37,258 nt of DNA from Patescibacteria group bacterium (GCA_023474215.1 JAMCYI010000014.1:1-37258), one strand, 5' to 3'. Shown: positions 13,533 to 21,521, counted from the first letter of the stretch. The notes: generated by a model from the sequence alone, not told the origin. A program made the numbers and translations.

Positions 13533-14030
13533 ATGGAAAACGTATTCGAGGGACAGCGCATGGAGCTCGAGGAAAGGAAGAGCCGCTGGCTCAAGTGGTT
13601 CATCGTAAATATCCTCGTGCTTTTCATTCTCGCGATCCTCATTTTCTTCGGGCCGATGGCCTCCGCCGGTTTCGGCAAGGCAACATGGCTCGAGTTCGCC
13701 GTGGCATTGCCCTTGGTCTATTCCGCGATCTTCTTTCATGCACAATATTCGCGGGCGCGCGAGTATGCCGAGGAGTATGCGTGGAAATCGCTTGTCGCGC
13801 GGTCGATGGGCGGATATCTCGAACTTTTGAAGAAAGAGGTGAATCACGCAAAGGCGGAAGAGCAAAAGAAATACCTCGACTTCATGGTTGACGCGATCGG
13901 CATCCTTTATGCATCGCCGCGAGAGGCGATCTCGAAGCACCCGCTGAATGATGAGGAAGACGTGAAGGTTGGCGTGGTGGAGAAGCTCGGGGAGGTATTC
14001 AAGAAATTCATACCGGGGAACATCAGTTAG
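13533..14030 (+). CDS. two-helix membrane protein, hypothetical
   Basis: A 165-residue protein I do not recognise. After a charged N-terminus there are two hydrophobic helices (about residues 21-45 and 52-70), then a long cytoplasmic amphipathic region rich in Glu/Lys/Arg with helical spacing. The layout suggests a membrane-anchored helical protein, perhaps a regulator or scaffold. The start is supported by a GGGGGAA ribosome binding site about 7 nt upstream and a TATAAT 35 nt upstream. It stands alone, divergent from the HD hydrolase, and about 70 nt separates it from the next gene. Confidence 0.6.
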   Translation: MENVFEGQRMELEERKSRWLKWFIVNILVLFILAILIFFGPMASAGFGKATWLEFAVALPLVYSAIFFHAQYSRAREYAEEYAWKSLVARSMGGYLELLKKEVNHAKAEEQKKYLDFMVDAIGILYASPREAISKHPLNDEEDVKVGVVEKLGEVFKKFIPGNIS

Positions 14031-14066
14031 GAAGAACAGAATACTCTTTCGTTCGCAGGTTCTCAA

Positions 14067-14075
14067 TGGTAAGAT
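14067..14075 (+). promoter_or_regulatory. extended -10 for the 14102 gene
   Basis: TGGTAAGAT is followed by a leader of about 20 nt with AAAGGAGAAG, so this gene uses a Shine-Dalgarno start at 14102 rather than an ATG at 14066 that overlaps the hexamer. Confidence 0.5.
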
Positions 14076-14101
14076 GGGGGCAGTTCAAAAGGAGAAGTAA
14101 T

Positions 14102-14752
14102 ATGAAAGTGATCGATAAGAAATCGGATGGCGTTTTTTTGTTGCAACCGGAAAATGATTGGGAAGGGATCAACAACCTCGAGGTATTCATGAAAGCGGGG
14201 GTCGGCGGAGAACTCCTCTACGGCGGCCGATCGAACGAAAAAGGAGGCATCTTCTTTTCCATAAGGCTGAAAACGGAAGACAAACACATCATCGTTGCAG
14301 GAACCGCATTCGAAGACAAGCGGAACATCGCGAAGATCCGGAGCCTTTGCTTCCACGGGACGCTTTTGAAAGGGATGATCCTTCATGGATTCACTTCCGG
14401 GGAGTACGGCATCGGCTTGGCTCTTACGGCGGTGTACTGCGTGAATTGCGGAAGACCCATGAACGAGAGGGTCGGATGGAAAATATGCCGCGCCTGCGCC
14501 GACGAAATTTGCCCTCACGAACGGTATGAACCGAGGGTCATCAGTGATGACGAAGGGATATTCCTCTGCAAGATCTGCACGAAATGCGGCTTGCTCGATC
14601 CCTTGGATTTTCTTCGTACCCGGTCTCTCAGCGAGGAAGAGAGGATAAAAGAAATCCAGGAAGTTAATCCTACCGCGACCTTCACGCCGATCGGGATGGA
14701 TCCCCGAAGATTACCGCTCGCCATAAGAACGGCGTTGCGGAGCAACAACTGA
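14102..14752 (+). CDS. zinc-ribbon hypothetical protein
   Basis: A 216-residue protein. The first 120 residues are an alpha/beta region without a motif I know; then come two zinc-ribbon-like knuckles, CVNCGRPM and CRACADEIC, and a third pair CKICTKCG near residues 158-165. The cysteine pairs would make one or two zinc sites. The start at 14102 is fixed by a strong AAGGAGA ribosome binding site 7 nt upstream; an in-frame ATG at 14066 overlaps the promoter hexamer. A good terminator follows 18 nt after the stop. Function unknown; nucleic-acid or protein binding is the general expectation for such ribbons. Confidence 0.6.
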   Translation: MKVIDKKSDGVFLLQPENDWEGINNLEVFMKAGVGGELLYGGRSNEKGGIFFSIRLKTEDKHIIVAGTAFEDKRNIAKIRSLCFHGTLLKGMILHGFTSGEYGIGLALTAVYCVNCGRPMNERVGWKICRACADEICPHERYEPRVISDDEGIFLCKICTKCGLLDPLDFLRTRSLSEEERIKEIQEVNPTATFTPIGMDPRRLPLAIRTALRSNN

Positions 14753-14770
14753 AACGCAAAAAAAACCAAA

Positions 14771-14800
14771 AGCCCGGATAACCACAGCCGGGCTTTCTCT
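14771..14800 (+). terminator. Rho-independent terminator
   Basis: AGCCCGG (14771-14777) pairs with CCGGGCT (14788-14794), followed by T-rich sequence. The next gene's -10 starts only a few nucleotides later. Confidence 0.85.
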
Positions 14801-14803
14801 TTG

Positions 14804-14812
14804 TGATAAAAT
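14804..14812 (+). promoter_or_regulatory. extended -10, leaderless promoter
   Basis: TGATAAAAT ends 7 nt before the ATG at 14820; an ATG at 14811 overlaps the hexamer. Confidence 0.6.
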
Positions 14813-14819
14813 GGAAGAA

Positions 14820-15260
14820 ATGCAGACGGAAAGCTACACCTCGTACGGAACAGTCCCGTTTTTCAAAAAAGGCGGCGAGACCCTGTTTTTGCTTGTGCGA
14901 CATGCCGACGGACACTGGGGATTCCCGAAGGGTCATCAGGATGCGGAAGAAACGCCGCTCGAAACGGCGCGGCGGGAATTTTTCGAAGAGACGGGCATCA
15001 AGGATGCCGACATTTGGGAGAATGTCCGGTTCGAGGAGCATTACCGATACGAAGACGGCGGCACGGCCTTCGATAAAACCGTCGTTTATTTTCTTGCCGA
15101 AGTGCGGCATGAGGACAGCCGAACACCCGTCGATTTTGTAAAAGAAATCCCGGAGATCCGCTGGGTCACGTTCGATGACGGCATGAAAACGCTGACATTC
15201 GAGGAAGCGAAAGAAATATTGAAACAAGCACATGAAACTCTTCGTGAAGGTCAAGCCTAA
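14820..15260 (+). CDS. Nudix hydrolase (Ap4A-hydrolase-like)
   Basis: A 146-residue Nudix hydrolase with a full Nudix box at residues 38-60: it begins GHQDAEETPLETAR and ends REFFEETGI. The preceding GHWGFPKGH is the typical pattern of the bis(5'-nucleosyl)-tetraphosphatase subgroup, which removes Ap4A and related dinucleotides; that subgroup call is inferred. The start at 14820 follows from the promoter position. Its last 29 nt overlap the start of the DUF167 gene, so both are probably translated from one mRNA with the HIT and DUF488 genes behind them. Confidence 0.92.
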   Translation: MQTESYTSYGTVPFFKKGGETLFLLVRHADGHWGFPKGHQDAEETPLETARREFFEETGIKDADIWENVRFEEHYRYEDGGTAFDKTVVYFLAEVRHEDSRTPVDFVKEIPEIRWVTFDDGMKTLTFEEAKEILKQAHETLREGQA

Positions 15261-15450
15261 GGCGAAAAAAGAAAAGGTGGAGCGGATCGACGGCGAACAC
15301 TTTGTCGTCGCCGTTGCAGCGCCTGCGGAAAAGGGCTTGGCAAACGATGCCGTCATTGCGGCGCTCGCGGAGCATTTCAACGTTCCAAAATCGAGGATCG
15401 CGATCGTGTCGGGCCGGACATCGCGGGAAAAAGTTATCGAAATAGATTAA
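15232..15450 (+). CDS. DUF167 (YggU) family protein
   Basis: A 72-residue protein of the YggU/DUF167 family, a small alpha/beta fold of unknown biochemical role. The match covers the whole length: VKPKAKKEKVERI, then VVAVAAPAEKGLANDAVIAALAE, then the conserved SGRTSREKVIEI ending, which is nearly invariant in the family. It overlaps the Nudix gene by 29 nt and precedes the HIT gene by 10 nt, so translation is probably coupled within a four-gene operon. Confidence 0.9.
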   Translation: MKLFVKVKPKAKKEKVERIDGEHFVVAVAAPAEKGLANDAVIAALAEHFNVPKSRIAIVSGRTSREKVIEID

Positions 15451-15460
15451 ACTCAAAAAG

Positions 15461-15907
15461 ATGAAAAAGATCCTCTATACCAGTTTTTTGAAAGAAGAAA
15501 AGGGGAAAGGATGCCCCTTTTGCGCGCCGCATCGGCGGAACGAGATCATCGCGGAAAATAAATACGCGTATCTGACGTACGCCTTGGCGCCCTATTCGCC
15601 GTACCATCTTTTGGCGGTTCCGAAGCGGCATGTGGAATACATCAGAGATCTGACGGCGAAAGAACGCGACGCGATCGAAGATCTCGTCGAGGATGCCGAC
15701 ACAATACTGAGGCGGAAAAATATCGGAAATTACTTCGTCATCGTGCGGAACGGGAAACGCTCTCACAAGAGCGTCCTGCATCTCCATTACAACGTCATTC
15801 CGAGCCATCGCGAACGGGATTTCAACGTCCTCCTTGAGCATCGGCGGATCCTCTCCGATCGGGAGATCGACAAGTTGCTCAAAGAAACGAGAAGGATACT
15901 CAAATGA
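15461..15907 (+). CDS. HIT-domain hydrolase
   Basis: A 148-residue HIT-fold protein, a family of nucleoside-phosphoramidases and diadenosine-polyphosphate hydrolases. A CPFC cysteine pair (18 and 21) near the start is typical of the zinc-containing group. LLAVPKRH matches the family strand. The signature triad is altered: His107 and the nucleophile His109 are present in HLHYN, but the third histidine position is Asn111. Enzyme activity may therefore be weakened or changed. It overlaps the DUF488 gene by 4 nt (ATGA), and the Nudix partner upstream also acts on dinucleotides, so a shared role in Ap4A clearance is a reasonable inference. Confidence 0.88.
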   Translation: MKKILYTSFLKEEKGKGCPFCAPHRRNEIIAENKYAYLTYALAPYSPYHLLAVPKRHVEYIRDLTAKERDAIEDLVEDADTILRRKNIGNYFVIVRNGKRSHKSVLHLHYNVIPSHRERDFNVLLEHRRILSDREIDKLLKETRRILK

Positions 15908-16419
15908 AGAAGCTCTATACCATCGGACATTCGACGAGGACGGCCGACTATTTTATTTCGATATTGAAGGCTCACGGCGTTGAGGAACTCATCGACGTTC
16001 GGACGATACCGAAATCGCGCCACAACCCGCAATTCGGGAGAGAGAATTTACGAAATTCTCTGAGGGGTCGGGGTATAGGGTATAGATGGTTAGGGAAGGA
16101 ATTGGGCGGGCTCCGGCGGACGAAAAAAGATTCGGAAAACACCGGCTGGCAAAACCTCTCGTTTCGCGGGTTCGCCGATTACATGCAAACGCCCGAATTC
16201 GAAGCGGGCCTGAAGAAACTTCAGAGTGTCGCCGCAAAGAAAGCGACGGCCATTATGTGCGCCGAAGCGGTGCCGTGGCGGTGCCATCGGTCGCTCATCG
16301 CCGACGCGATGACGAAAAAAGGCTGGAAGGTGTACCACATTTCGAGCCGGAAAACGGCGCGCCTCCACACACTCACGCCGTTCTTGAAGATCGTGAAAGG
16401 AAGATTGCTGTATCCATAA
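15904..16419 (+). CDS. DUF488 family protein
   Basis: A 171-residue DUF488 protein. KLYTIGHSTRTADYFISIL opens the family pattern, IDVRTIPKSRHNPQF forms the conserved Arg/Asn loop, and IMCAEAVPWRCHRSLIADA is the cysteine-histidine motif near the C-terminus. The family's activity is unproven; the motifs suggest a nucleotide- or metal-linked enzyme. The 4-nt overlap with the HIT gene and the run of co-directional genes indicate one operon. The next frame begins 3 nt after its stop. Confidence 0.92.
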   Translation: MKKLYTIGHSTRTADYFISILKAHGVEELIDVRTIPKSRHNPQFGRENLRNSLRGRGIGYRWLGKELGGLRRTKKDSENTGWQNLSFRGFADYMQTPEFEAGLKKLQSVAAKKATAIMCAEAVPWRCHRSLIADAMTKKGWKVYHISSRKTARLHTLTPFLKIVKGRLLYP

Positions 16420-16422
16420 GTC

Positions 16423-17598
16423 ATGCCGAAACCATGTCCGGACTGCGGGCCCGTCCCCGTCATTCATTGGGTCGAAAAAATGTCGGTCATCGTCGATTGG
16501 ATACTTTCGCCCATCGCGAGATTTTCGGCGTGGGCCTCGCGGCCTTTCCGCCCATTTTCGCGGACGCTCATGAAAAGGGGATTTTGGGTCTCGTTCTTGA
16601 ACTTTCTCACCGCCATCCGTCTTATGACGGTGACCGAAAGACTCGATGAAAAGGATAATTTGAGAACGCAAGCGCTTTGGGAATCGGCCGACAAACTCGG
16701 CATCCGGGTCAAGGAGTTCCGACTTTTCGGCACGCCGGGGAACCCGTTCTTTACGGCTGAATATAAAGGAAGAAAGATCGCTTTCGAGGGATTGCCGCGG
16801 ATCCCGGGGTTTTCCGACAATGCGATCGAGTGGATGGATGACAAAAAGGCCATGAAGAAAAAATTCACAGCCGAGGGGATACCCGTCGCGCGGGGAGCGG
16901 GATGCTTCAGGTTCAGGAAAGCGCTCAAGGTTTTCCGGGAGATCGATGACACGGTCATCGTGAAACCGAGCATCGGATCGCGAAGCCGGCACACGTTTAC
17001 CGGCATCGATTCGGAAGAAGAGCTCGCAAAAGCTTTTCGGAGCGCGAAACAGCTTTCGCCGTGGGTGGTCGTCGAAGAAGAACTTGCGGGATTCGTGTAC
17101 CGCGGAACGGTCGTCGGCGGCAAACTCGCCGGCGTCGTGAGCCGCGAGCCGGCATCCGTCACGGGCGACGGAGCGAGAACCGTGCGCGAACTCATCGCGA
17201 TCGAGAATGAGAATCCGCTGCGGCACGGGCCCATTTACCATGAAATTCACGCGGATGACGAGAGATTGGAAGATACGGTGCCCGGAAAAGGCGAGCGGGT
17301 CGTCGTGAACCGCAAGGTGAGCAGATCGGTCGGAGCAGCCGTCCGGGACGTGACGGACGCAACGCATCCGGAAACCGCGGAGCTTCTCGAGCGCATCGGC
17401 CGCATGCTCGACGCTTCCGTCGTCGGCATCGATTTCATCATCGGCGACATCGAACGATCGTGGAAAGAACAAAAAAAGTGCGGGGTGATCGAGTGCAACA
17501 GCCTGCCTTTCATCGACCTGCATCACTATCCCCTCGAGGGAAAGCCGCGCGACGTCGGCGGCATGATCTGGAAAAGAAGTGATATAATGAACGCATGA
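16423..17598 (+). CDS. ATP-grasp ligase, cyanophycin-synthetase-like
   Basis: A 391-residue ATP-grasp enzyme. The first 15 residues carry a small CPDCG knuckle. The ATP-grasp core runs from about residue 110: DNAIEWMDDKKAMKKKF (ATP-contact helix), VIVKPSIGSRSRHTFTGI (phosphate-clasp loop), WVVVEEELAGFVYRG (adenine strand) and the metal-binding VIECNSLPFIDLHHYP near the C-terminus. The last motif resembles the ATP-grasp half of cyanophycin synthetase and GshAB, enzymes that join an amino acid to a carboxyl group. The Mur-ligase half of cyanophycin synthetase is absent, so the substrate is open. The 4-nt overlap with the next gene hides that gene's own -10 hexamer inside this frame. Confidence 0.85.
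   Translation: MPKPCPDCGPVPVIHWVEKMSVIVDWILSPIARFSAWASRPFRPFSRTLMKRGFWVSFLNFLTAIRLMTVTERLDEKDNLRTQALWESADKLGIRVKEFRLFGTPGNPFFTAEYKGRKIAFEGLPRIPGFSDNAIEWMDDKKAMKKKFTAEGIPVARGAGCFRFRKALKVFREIDDTVIVKPSIGSRSRHTFTGIDSEEELAKAFRSAKQLSPWVVVEEELAGFVYRGTVVGGKLAGVVSREPASVTGDGARTVRELIAIENENPLRHGPIYHEIHADDERLEDTVPGKGERVVVNRKVSRSVGAAVRDVTDATHPETAELLERIGRMLDASVVGIDFIIGDIERSWKEQKKCGVIECNSLPFIDLHHYPLEGKPRDVGGMIWKRSDIMNA
17580..17588 (+). promoter_or_regulatory. extended -10 inside the upstream coding sequence
   Basis: TGATATAAT, an ideal extended -10, lies in the last codons of the ATP-grasp gene, 6 nt before the ATG at 17595. The next gene can be transcribed alone as a leaderless mRNA. Confidence 0.6.
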
Positions 17599-18089
17599 GA
17601 AAATACATTTACATTTTGATCGTCATCGTCGCGGCGATCGTTCTGTGGGAGATCTTCGGCATCAAGAAGCCGGCGGTTGCTCCCACCATTGCGACGAATA
17701 CGACGACGACGGAAGGAGCGACCGGTACGCCGCCCTCGGTGCAGTCGGGCTATTTCAGCCAGCTTACGACGTCGAGCCTTGGAACGTATTTGACGGATAA
17801 AAACGGAATGACGCTTTACACGTTTGCGAACGACAAGCCGGACGTTTCGAATTGTACCGGAACGTGCCTCGAAAAATGGCCTCCGTACGGGCCGGGGATA
17901 AGCGCCACCGGAACCGCCCCCGTCAATTTGCCGATGCTTCCGGCGAACGTCGGCGTCATCAAGGGAAACAACGGCATGATGCAGTTCACGTGGAAGGGGA
18001 TGCCGCTCTATTATTATTTCCAAGACAAGAAACCGGGAGACACGTTCGGAGAGGGCATCTTCGACGCGTGGTACGTTGTAAACTTATAG
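17595..18089 (+). CDS. secreted repeat lipoprotein_15-type protein
   Basis: A 164-residue protein with an N-terminal signal anchor (residues 3-23), a Thr/Ala/Pro linker, and a C-terminal domain of about 100 residues that matches the secreted repeat of unknown function (PF03640): YLTDKNGMTLYTFANDKP, then a cysteine pair in CTGTCLEKWPPY, then QFTWKGMPLYYYFQDKKPGD. The two cysteines could form a disulfide outside the membrane. Related proteins are common in cell envelopes; their role is unknown. A leaderless promoter sits in the end of the previous gene. Confidence 0.9.
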   Translation: MRKYIYILIVIVAAIVLWEIFGIKKPAVAPTIATNTTTTEGATGTPPSVQSGYFSQLTTSSLGTYLTDKNGMTLYTFANDKPDVSNCTGTCLEKWPPYGPGISATGTAPVNLPMLPANVGVIKGNNGMMQFTWKGMPLYYYFQDKKPGDTFGEGIFDAWYVVNL

Positions 18090-18093
18090 CGTC

Positions 18094-18900
18094 ATGAAAG
18101 CATTGAACGTTTTGAAGGCTTCCGGAGAAGTAGAGCCTTTTTCGGAGGAAAAGCTGCAGCAATCACTCACGCGGGCGGGAGCGGACAATACGCTTTCGCG
18201 GTGGATCACTGAAAAAGTGCGGGAAAAGATAAAAGATCGGACGGCGACGTCCGAAATCCACGACCGCGCGTTCGGTTTGCTTCAAAAACAAAAAGGACCG
18301 CTCGCGGCGCGATATCGCCTGAAGCAGGCCATTATGGAACTCGGCCCCACGGGGCACCCGTTTGAAAAACTCACGGCGTGGATTTTGCGGGCGGAAGGGT
18401 ACGAAGCGGAAACGAATCTCATGATCCGGGGAACGTGCGTGACGCATGAAGTCGACGTCGTCGCCAAGAAAGAAGGGAGGCAGATCATGGTGGAGGCGAA
18501 GTATCACAATGAACGGGGCATCAAAAGCGACGTGAAAGTTGCGATGTACGTCCACGCGAGATTTCAAGATATCAAAGGGGTTGATCGGTGGGACGAAGCG
18601 TGGCTTATTACGAATACGAAACTCACGAGCGAAGCGCGGGAGTACGCGCGATGCGTGGGGCTTACGGCGATCGCGTGGAATTACCCCGGCGAGCGGAGCT
18701 TGCAAAATCTCATCGAACGATCGCATCTCCATCCCTTGACCGTACTCCTTTCGCTTGATTCATGGGCGAAGCGAACGCTCCTCGATAAGGGATTGGTACT
18801 GTGCAAAGAGCTGAATGAAGGGGTTTTGACATCGGTCGGCTTGAAAGAAAAAAAGGCGCGCACCGTCATGGAAGAAGTGAGCGTCATCATGTCGATATGA
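18094..18900 (+). CDS. ATP-cone domain fused to an Mrr-like nuclease domain
   Basis: A 268-residue two-domain protein. Residues 1-88 form an ATP-cone (FSEEKLQQSLTRAGA, then HDRAFGLLQKQKGPLAARYRLKQA), the nucleotide-sensing module best known from ribonucleotide reductases and NrdR. Residues 90-215 form a PD-(D/E)xK fold like Mrr_cat restriction nucleases, with Asp121 and Glu134-x-Lys136 (VEAKY) as catalytic residues. The last 50 residues are helical. The expectation is an ATP/dATP-controlled endonuclease, for defence or DNA repair; the architecture recurs in other bacteria. Its stop overlaps the start of the HAD gene by 4 nt, so they are translationally coupled. Confidence 0.85.
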   Translation: MKALNVLKASGEVEPFSEEKLQQSLTRAGADNTLSRWITEKVREKIKDRTATSEIHDRAFGLLQKQKGPLAARYRLKQAIMELGPTGHPFEKLTAWILRAEGYEAETNLMIRGTCVTHEVDVVAKKEGRQIMVEAKYHNERGIKSDVKVAMYVHARFQDIKGVDRWDEAWLITNTKLTSEAREYARCVGLTAIAWNYPGERSLQNLIERSHLHPLTVLLSLDSWAKRTLLDKGLVLCKELNEGVLTSVGLKEKKARTVMEEVSVIMSI

Positions 18901-19664
18901 AGCCGGATCTCGTCGTTTTCGATCTCGATGGGACGCTCACGGAAACGAAAACGCCTCTTGCACCGGATATGTCCGATGCGTTGGCTGATCTTTTGAAGGA
19001 GAAAAAGGTGGCAATTATTGGCGGCGGGAGTTGGAAGCAATTTAAGAAGCAATTTGTTTCGCGACTTCGGTGCTCCCGGAAACTTTTACCGAACCTTTTT
19101 CTCTTCCCGACGACAGCAACATCCTTTTACCGCTATCGCGGAGGGTGGAAAAAAGTGTATGCCAAGGAATTGCCGAAAAAAGAACGGCGGAAGATCGAAA
19201 AGGCGTTCGAAGAAGTATTGAAGGAGATCCACTACGTTCCTCCGGAGAAAGTCTACGGCAAGGTGATCGAGGACCGAAAAAGCCAAGTAACCTTCTCGGC
19301 GCTCGGCCAAGACATCGTCGCTCGGCTCGGCGAAAAAGGAGTTCGCTTGAAAGAAGCATGGACCAAAAAGAACGGGCCGCTGAAGCTTACGATCACGAAA
19401 TTGATGCAAAAGCGCTTGCCGAACCTCGAGGTGCATGCAGCCGGCTTTACGTCGATCGATGTAACGGAGAAGGGGATCGACAAGGCGTACGGCATCCGGC
19501 AAATCGAGCGGCATCTCCATATCCCCGTGAAGAAAATGATCTTCATCGGCGATGCCATTTTCCCGGGCGGAAACGACTATGCCGTCACGAAGACGGGCGT
19601 GAAGACCGTGAAGGTTTCAGGACCGAAGGAAACGAAGAGGATTATCAAAAAAATACCGTCTTAA
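18897..19664 (+). CDS. HAD-superfamily phosphatase, phosphomannomutase-like
   Basis: A 255-residue HAD-IIB hydrolase. Motif I is DLDGTLT with nucleophile Asp9 and acid/base Asp11, motif II is IIGGGSW, motif III a lysine in the KLT region, and motif IV is GDAIFPGGNDYAV, which is characteristic of the eukaryotic-type phosphomannomutase group (PMM) and of mannosyl-3-phosphoglycerate phosphatases. The cap domain (about 85-190) fits subclass IIB. Most likely it acts on a sugar phosphate; whether it is a mutase or a phosphatase is open. It overlaps the nuclease gene by 4 nt. Confidence 0.9.
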   Translation: MKPDLVVFDLDGTLTETKTPLAPDMSDALADLLKEKKVAIIGGGSWKQFKKQFVSRLRCSRKLLPNLFLFPTTATSFYRYRGGWKKVYAKELPKKERRKIEKAFEEVLKEIHYVPPEKVYGKVIEDRKSQVTFSALGQDIVARLGEKGVRLKEAWTKKNGPLKLTITKLMQKRLPNLEVHAAGFTSIDVTEKGIDKAYGIRQIERHLHIPVKKMIFIGDAIFPGGNDYAVTKTGVKTVKVSGPKETKRIIKKIPS

Positions 19665-19680
19665 CTTTTTACCCGCCTCG

Positions 19681-19689
19681 TGGTACCAT
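19681..19689 (+). promoter_or_regulatory. extended -10 for the 19699 gene
   Basis: TGGTACCAT ends 9 nt before the ATG at 19699, leaving at most a leader of a few nucleotides. Confidence 0.45.
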
Positions 19690-19698
19690 TTCTCTGTT

Positions 19699-20061
19699 AT
19701 GAGATTTGCGATCGGCATGGGGCTCATTCTCTTGGTGCTTGGAACAGCAACCATCGGCTATATGCTCATGGATCACGGCATGAGCGCCGATCATGCTCGG
19801 TGCGTCACTGCCGACATAACCGGCAGCGGATCGTGCTTCCAGGGGAACGTTTTACCCGATTCGGTCGTCACTGCTTTTGCCGTTTCGTTTCTGCTCTTGG
19901 TTTTGGGAACTTTTGCGATCGGGGAAAATTCCTCACCGGAACGGAGGGCGGCGGAAAGATTTGTCGAGTACCGGAAAGAAATCGGCAATTTTTTCAATTC
20001 CGCGCGATTGAATCTCATCGCGTATTTGGCCTTTCACGAATTGAGTCCGTCTTTTGCCTAA
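19699..20061 (+). CDS. two-helix membrane protein with a His/Cys loop
   Basis: A 120-residue protein with two membrane segments (about residues 3-22 and 55-75). The loop between them holds His/Cys residues (DHGMSADHARC and a Cys before FQGNV) that could bind a soft metal. I do not know an assigned function; similar small proteins with such a loop occur in CPR genomes from memory. Its position directly before a redoxin/CcdA/CsoR/copper-ATPase run suggests a part in metal or redox homeostasis, which is inference. A Rho-independent terminator follows at 20113-20139, so it forms its own transcript. Confidence 0.6.
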   Translation: MRFAIGMGLILLVLGTATIGYMLMDHGMSADHARCVTADITGSGSCFQGNVLPDSVVTAFAVSFLLLVLGTFAIGENSSPERRAAERFVEYRKEIGNFFNSARLNLIAYLAFHELSPSFA

Positions 20062-20112
20062 AACTCTGAAAGAGAAACTTTAGTCGAAGTTTTCTCCTTC
20101 GGAGTTTTCCCC

Positions 20113-20139
20113 AACCTCATGAATGAGGTTTTTTGTTTT
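20113..20139 (+). terminator. Rho-independent terminator
   Basis: AACCTCAT (20113-20120) pairs with ATGAGGTT (20123-20130), followed by a T-run. A second small hairpin, CTCCTTCGGAG, precedes it. Confidence 0.85.
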
Positions 20140-20147
20140 ACTCGAAT

Positions 20148-20753
20148 ATGCAAAAGAAAAATATATACATCTTAGCGGTCGTGGTCGTCGTTGTCGGCGT
20201 GTTCCTGGTATTCGCGGCGTTCAAACCGCCGGCCGGCGCCGAGCCAAGCCGAACTGCATCAATATCCGGCGGCCAGATCTTGAGCGCGGACATCGGCAAA
20301 CAGGCTCCCGCCTTTTCGCTCCAAGACATCGATGGCAAAACCGTCAGCTTGAGCGGTTATCTCGGGAAGAAGAATGTCGTCCTTTTCTTCACCGAAGGGG
20401 CCATGTGCTACCCGGCCTGCTGGAACCAAATGGCCGCATTTGCAAGCGATGCCAGATTCAACTCATCCACGACGCAAGCGTTTTCGGTCGTCGTCGATAC
20501 GCCGGAGGAATGGCGGCAAATCATAAGCCAGACGCCGGAGATGAAAGGGGCGAGCATCCTCTTCGATACATCGCGCGCGGTCTCGGGGAAATACAACGTC
20601 TTGAATCTTCCGTCGTCGATGCACCCCGGAGCATTTCCCGGCCACACCTACTTTGTGGTCGACAAGTCCGGCATTATCCGATACGCTCTGGACGACCCGA
20701 TGATGGGCCTGAGGAACGATGCGATCTGGAATGCCGTGCAAAATATCAACTGA
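20148..20753 (+). CDS. membrane-anchored redoxin (AhpC/TSA-like)
   Basis: A 201-residue protein with an N-terminal membrane anchor (residues 5-25) and a thioredoxin-fold domain from about residue 45: GKQAPAFSLQDIDGKTVSLSGYLGKKNVVLFF is the usual redoxin strand pattern. The catalytic region reads TEGAMCYPACWNQM, a CxxxC arrangement, in place of the usual CxxC or peroxiredoxin TxxC motif. FDTSRAVSGKYNV, HPGAFPGHTYFVVDKSGIIRY and the final helix complete the fold. Probably a thiol-disulfide enzyme outside the membrane. The CcdA-like gene begins 1 nt after its stop and would supply electrons. The ATG at 20148 is the first after the terminator. Confidence 0.85.
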   Translation: MQKKNIYILAVVVVVVGVFLVFAAFKPPAGAEPSRTASISGGQILSADIGKQAPAFSLQDIDGKTVSLSGYLGKKNVVLFFTEGAMCYPACWNQMAAFASDARFNSSTTQAFSVVVDTPEEWRQIISQTPEMKGASILFDTSRAVSGKYNVLNLPSSMHPGAFPGHTYFVVDKSGIIRYALDDPMMGLRNDAIWNAVQNIN

Positions 20754-20754
20754 C

Positions 20755-21519
20755 ATGATCACCCTCATCATTACATCGCTCGTTGCGGCTTTTGTTGCGG
20801 GCATTGCCGCACTCTTCGCGCCTTGCTGCATTACCGTGCTTCTTCCGACGTACCTCGCTTCCATCTTCCGCCAAAGGCGAACTGTGGTCGCGATGACAGC
20901 CGTCTTTTTCATGGGCCTCTTGGCCGTCTTTCTGCCTTTGGGTCTCGGCATTGCCGCCTTCGGCACCTTTCTGACGAGCATCCATAACCCTCTGTACTAC
21001 GCCGGCTCGATCTTCCTCGTGCTTTTGGGAATTTCGCTGCTTCTTGGGAAACACTTCTCGCTGCCGTTCCACATACGGCAAAGGAACGGCGGAAAAGTGA
21101 CCGGCGCCGGATCGGTGTTCGTCCTCGGCATATTTTCCGGTTTTGCGACGCTCTGTTGCGCGCCGGTTCTCGCGGGGGTTCTCGCCCTTTCCGTTTTGCC
21201 GGGTTCGGTCTTTTGGGGAACGATGTACGCCGTGCTCTACGTTCTGGGGATGGTCGTACCGCTTTTCGTCCTTGCATACCTCACGGATAAAACGGGTGTA
21301 GCGGAAAAACTGAATTTCTTTCAGAAAAGAATGACCTATCACATCTTCGGATGGAAGATCGACATTACTGTTGCAGATCTCATTGCCGGCATTGCTTACC
21401 TCGTGATGGGTGTTCTCATCTTCCTCCTCACGGCTACGAATAATCTTGCGATGGGCGGCGGGGCGTACCAAACGAACGTGAATTTGTTCATGAATAAGGT
21501 CTTACATCTCATACGATAA
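20755..21519 (+). CDS. CcdA-type thiol-disulfide electron transporter
   Basis: A 254-residue membrane protein with about six helices that carries electrons across the membrane. Cysteines in LFAPCCITVLLPTY (helix 1) and TLCCAPVLAGVLALSV (helix 4) match the two membrane-embedded redox cysteines of CcdA/DsbD; each pair is CC here, followed by Pro or Ala-Pro as expected. It starts 1 nt after the redoxin stop, so the two form a unit that reduces exported thiols. The next gene follows after 2 nt. Confidence 0.88.
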   Translation: MITLIITSLVAAFVAGIAALFAPCCITVLLPTYLASIFRQRRTVVAMTAVFFMGLLAVFLPLGLGIAAFGTFLTSIHNPLYYAGSIFLVLLGISLLLGKHFSLPFHIRQRNGGKVTGAGSVFVLGIFSGFATLCCAPVLAGVLALSVLPGSVFWGTMYAVLYVLGMVVPLFVLAYLTDKTGVAEKLNFFQKRMTYHIFGWKIDITVADLIAGIAYLVMGVLIFLLTATNNLAMGGGAYQTNVNLFMNKVLHLIR

Positions 21520-21521
21520 CC

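Noticed and set aside
16090-17526. A 478-codon open frame on the minus strand across the ATP-grasp and DUF488 genes
   Set aside because: It is composed of Arg/Asp/His-rich sequence with no motif and is a shadow of clear + strand genes.
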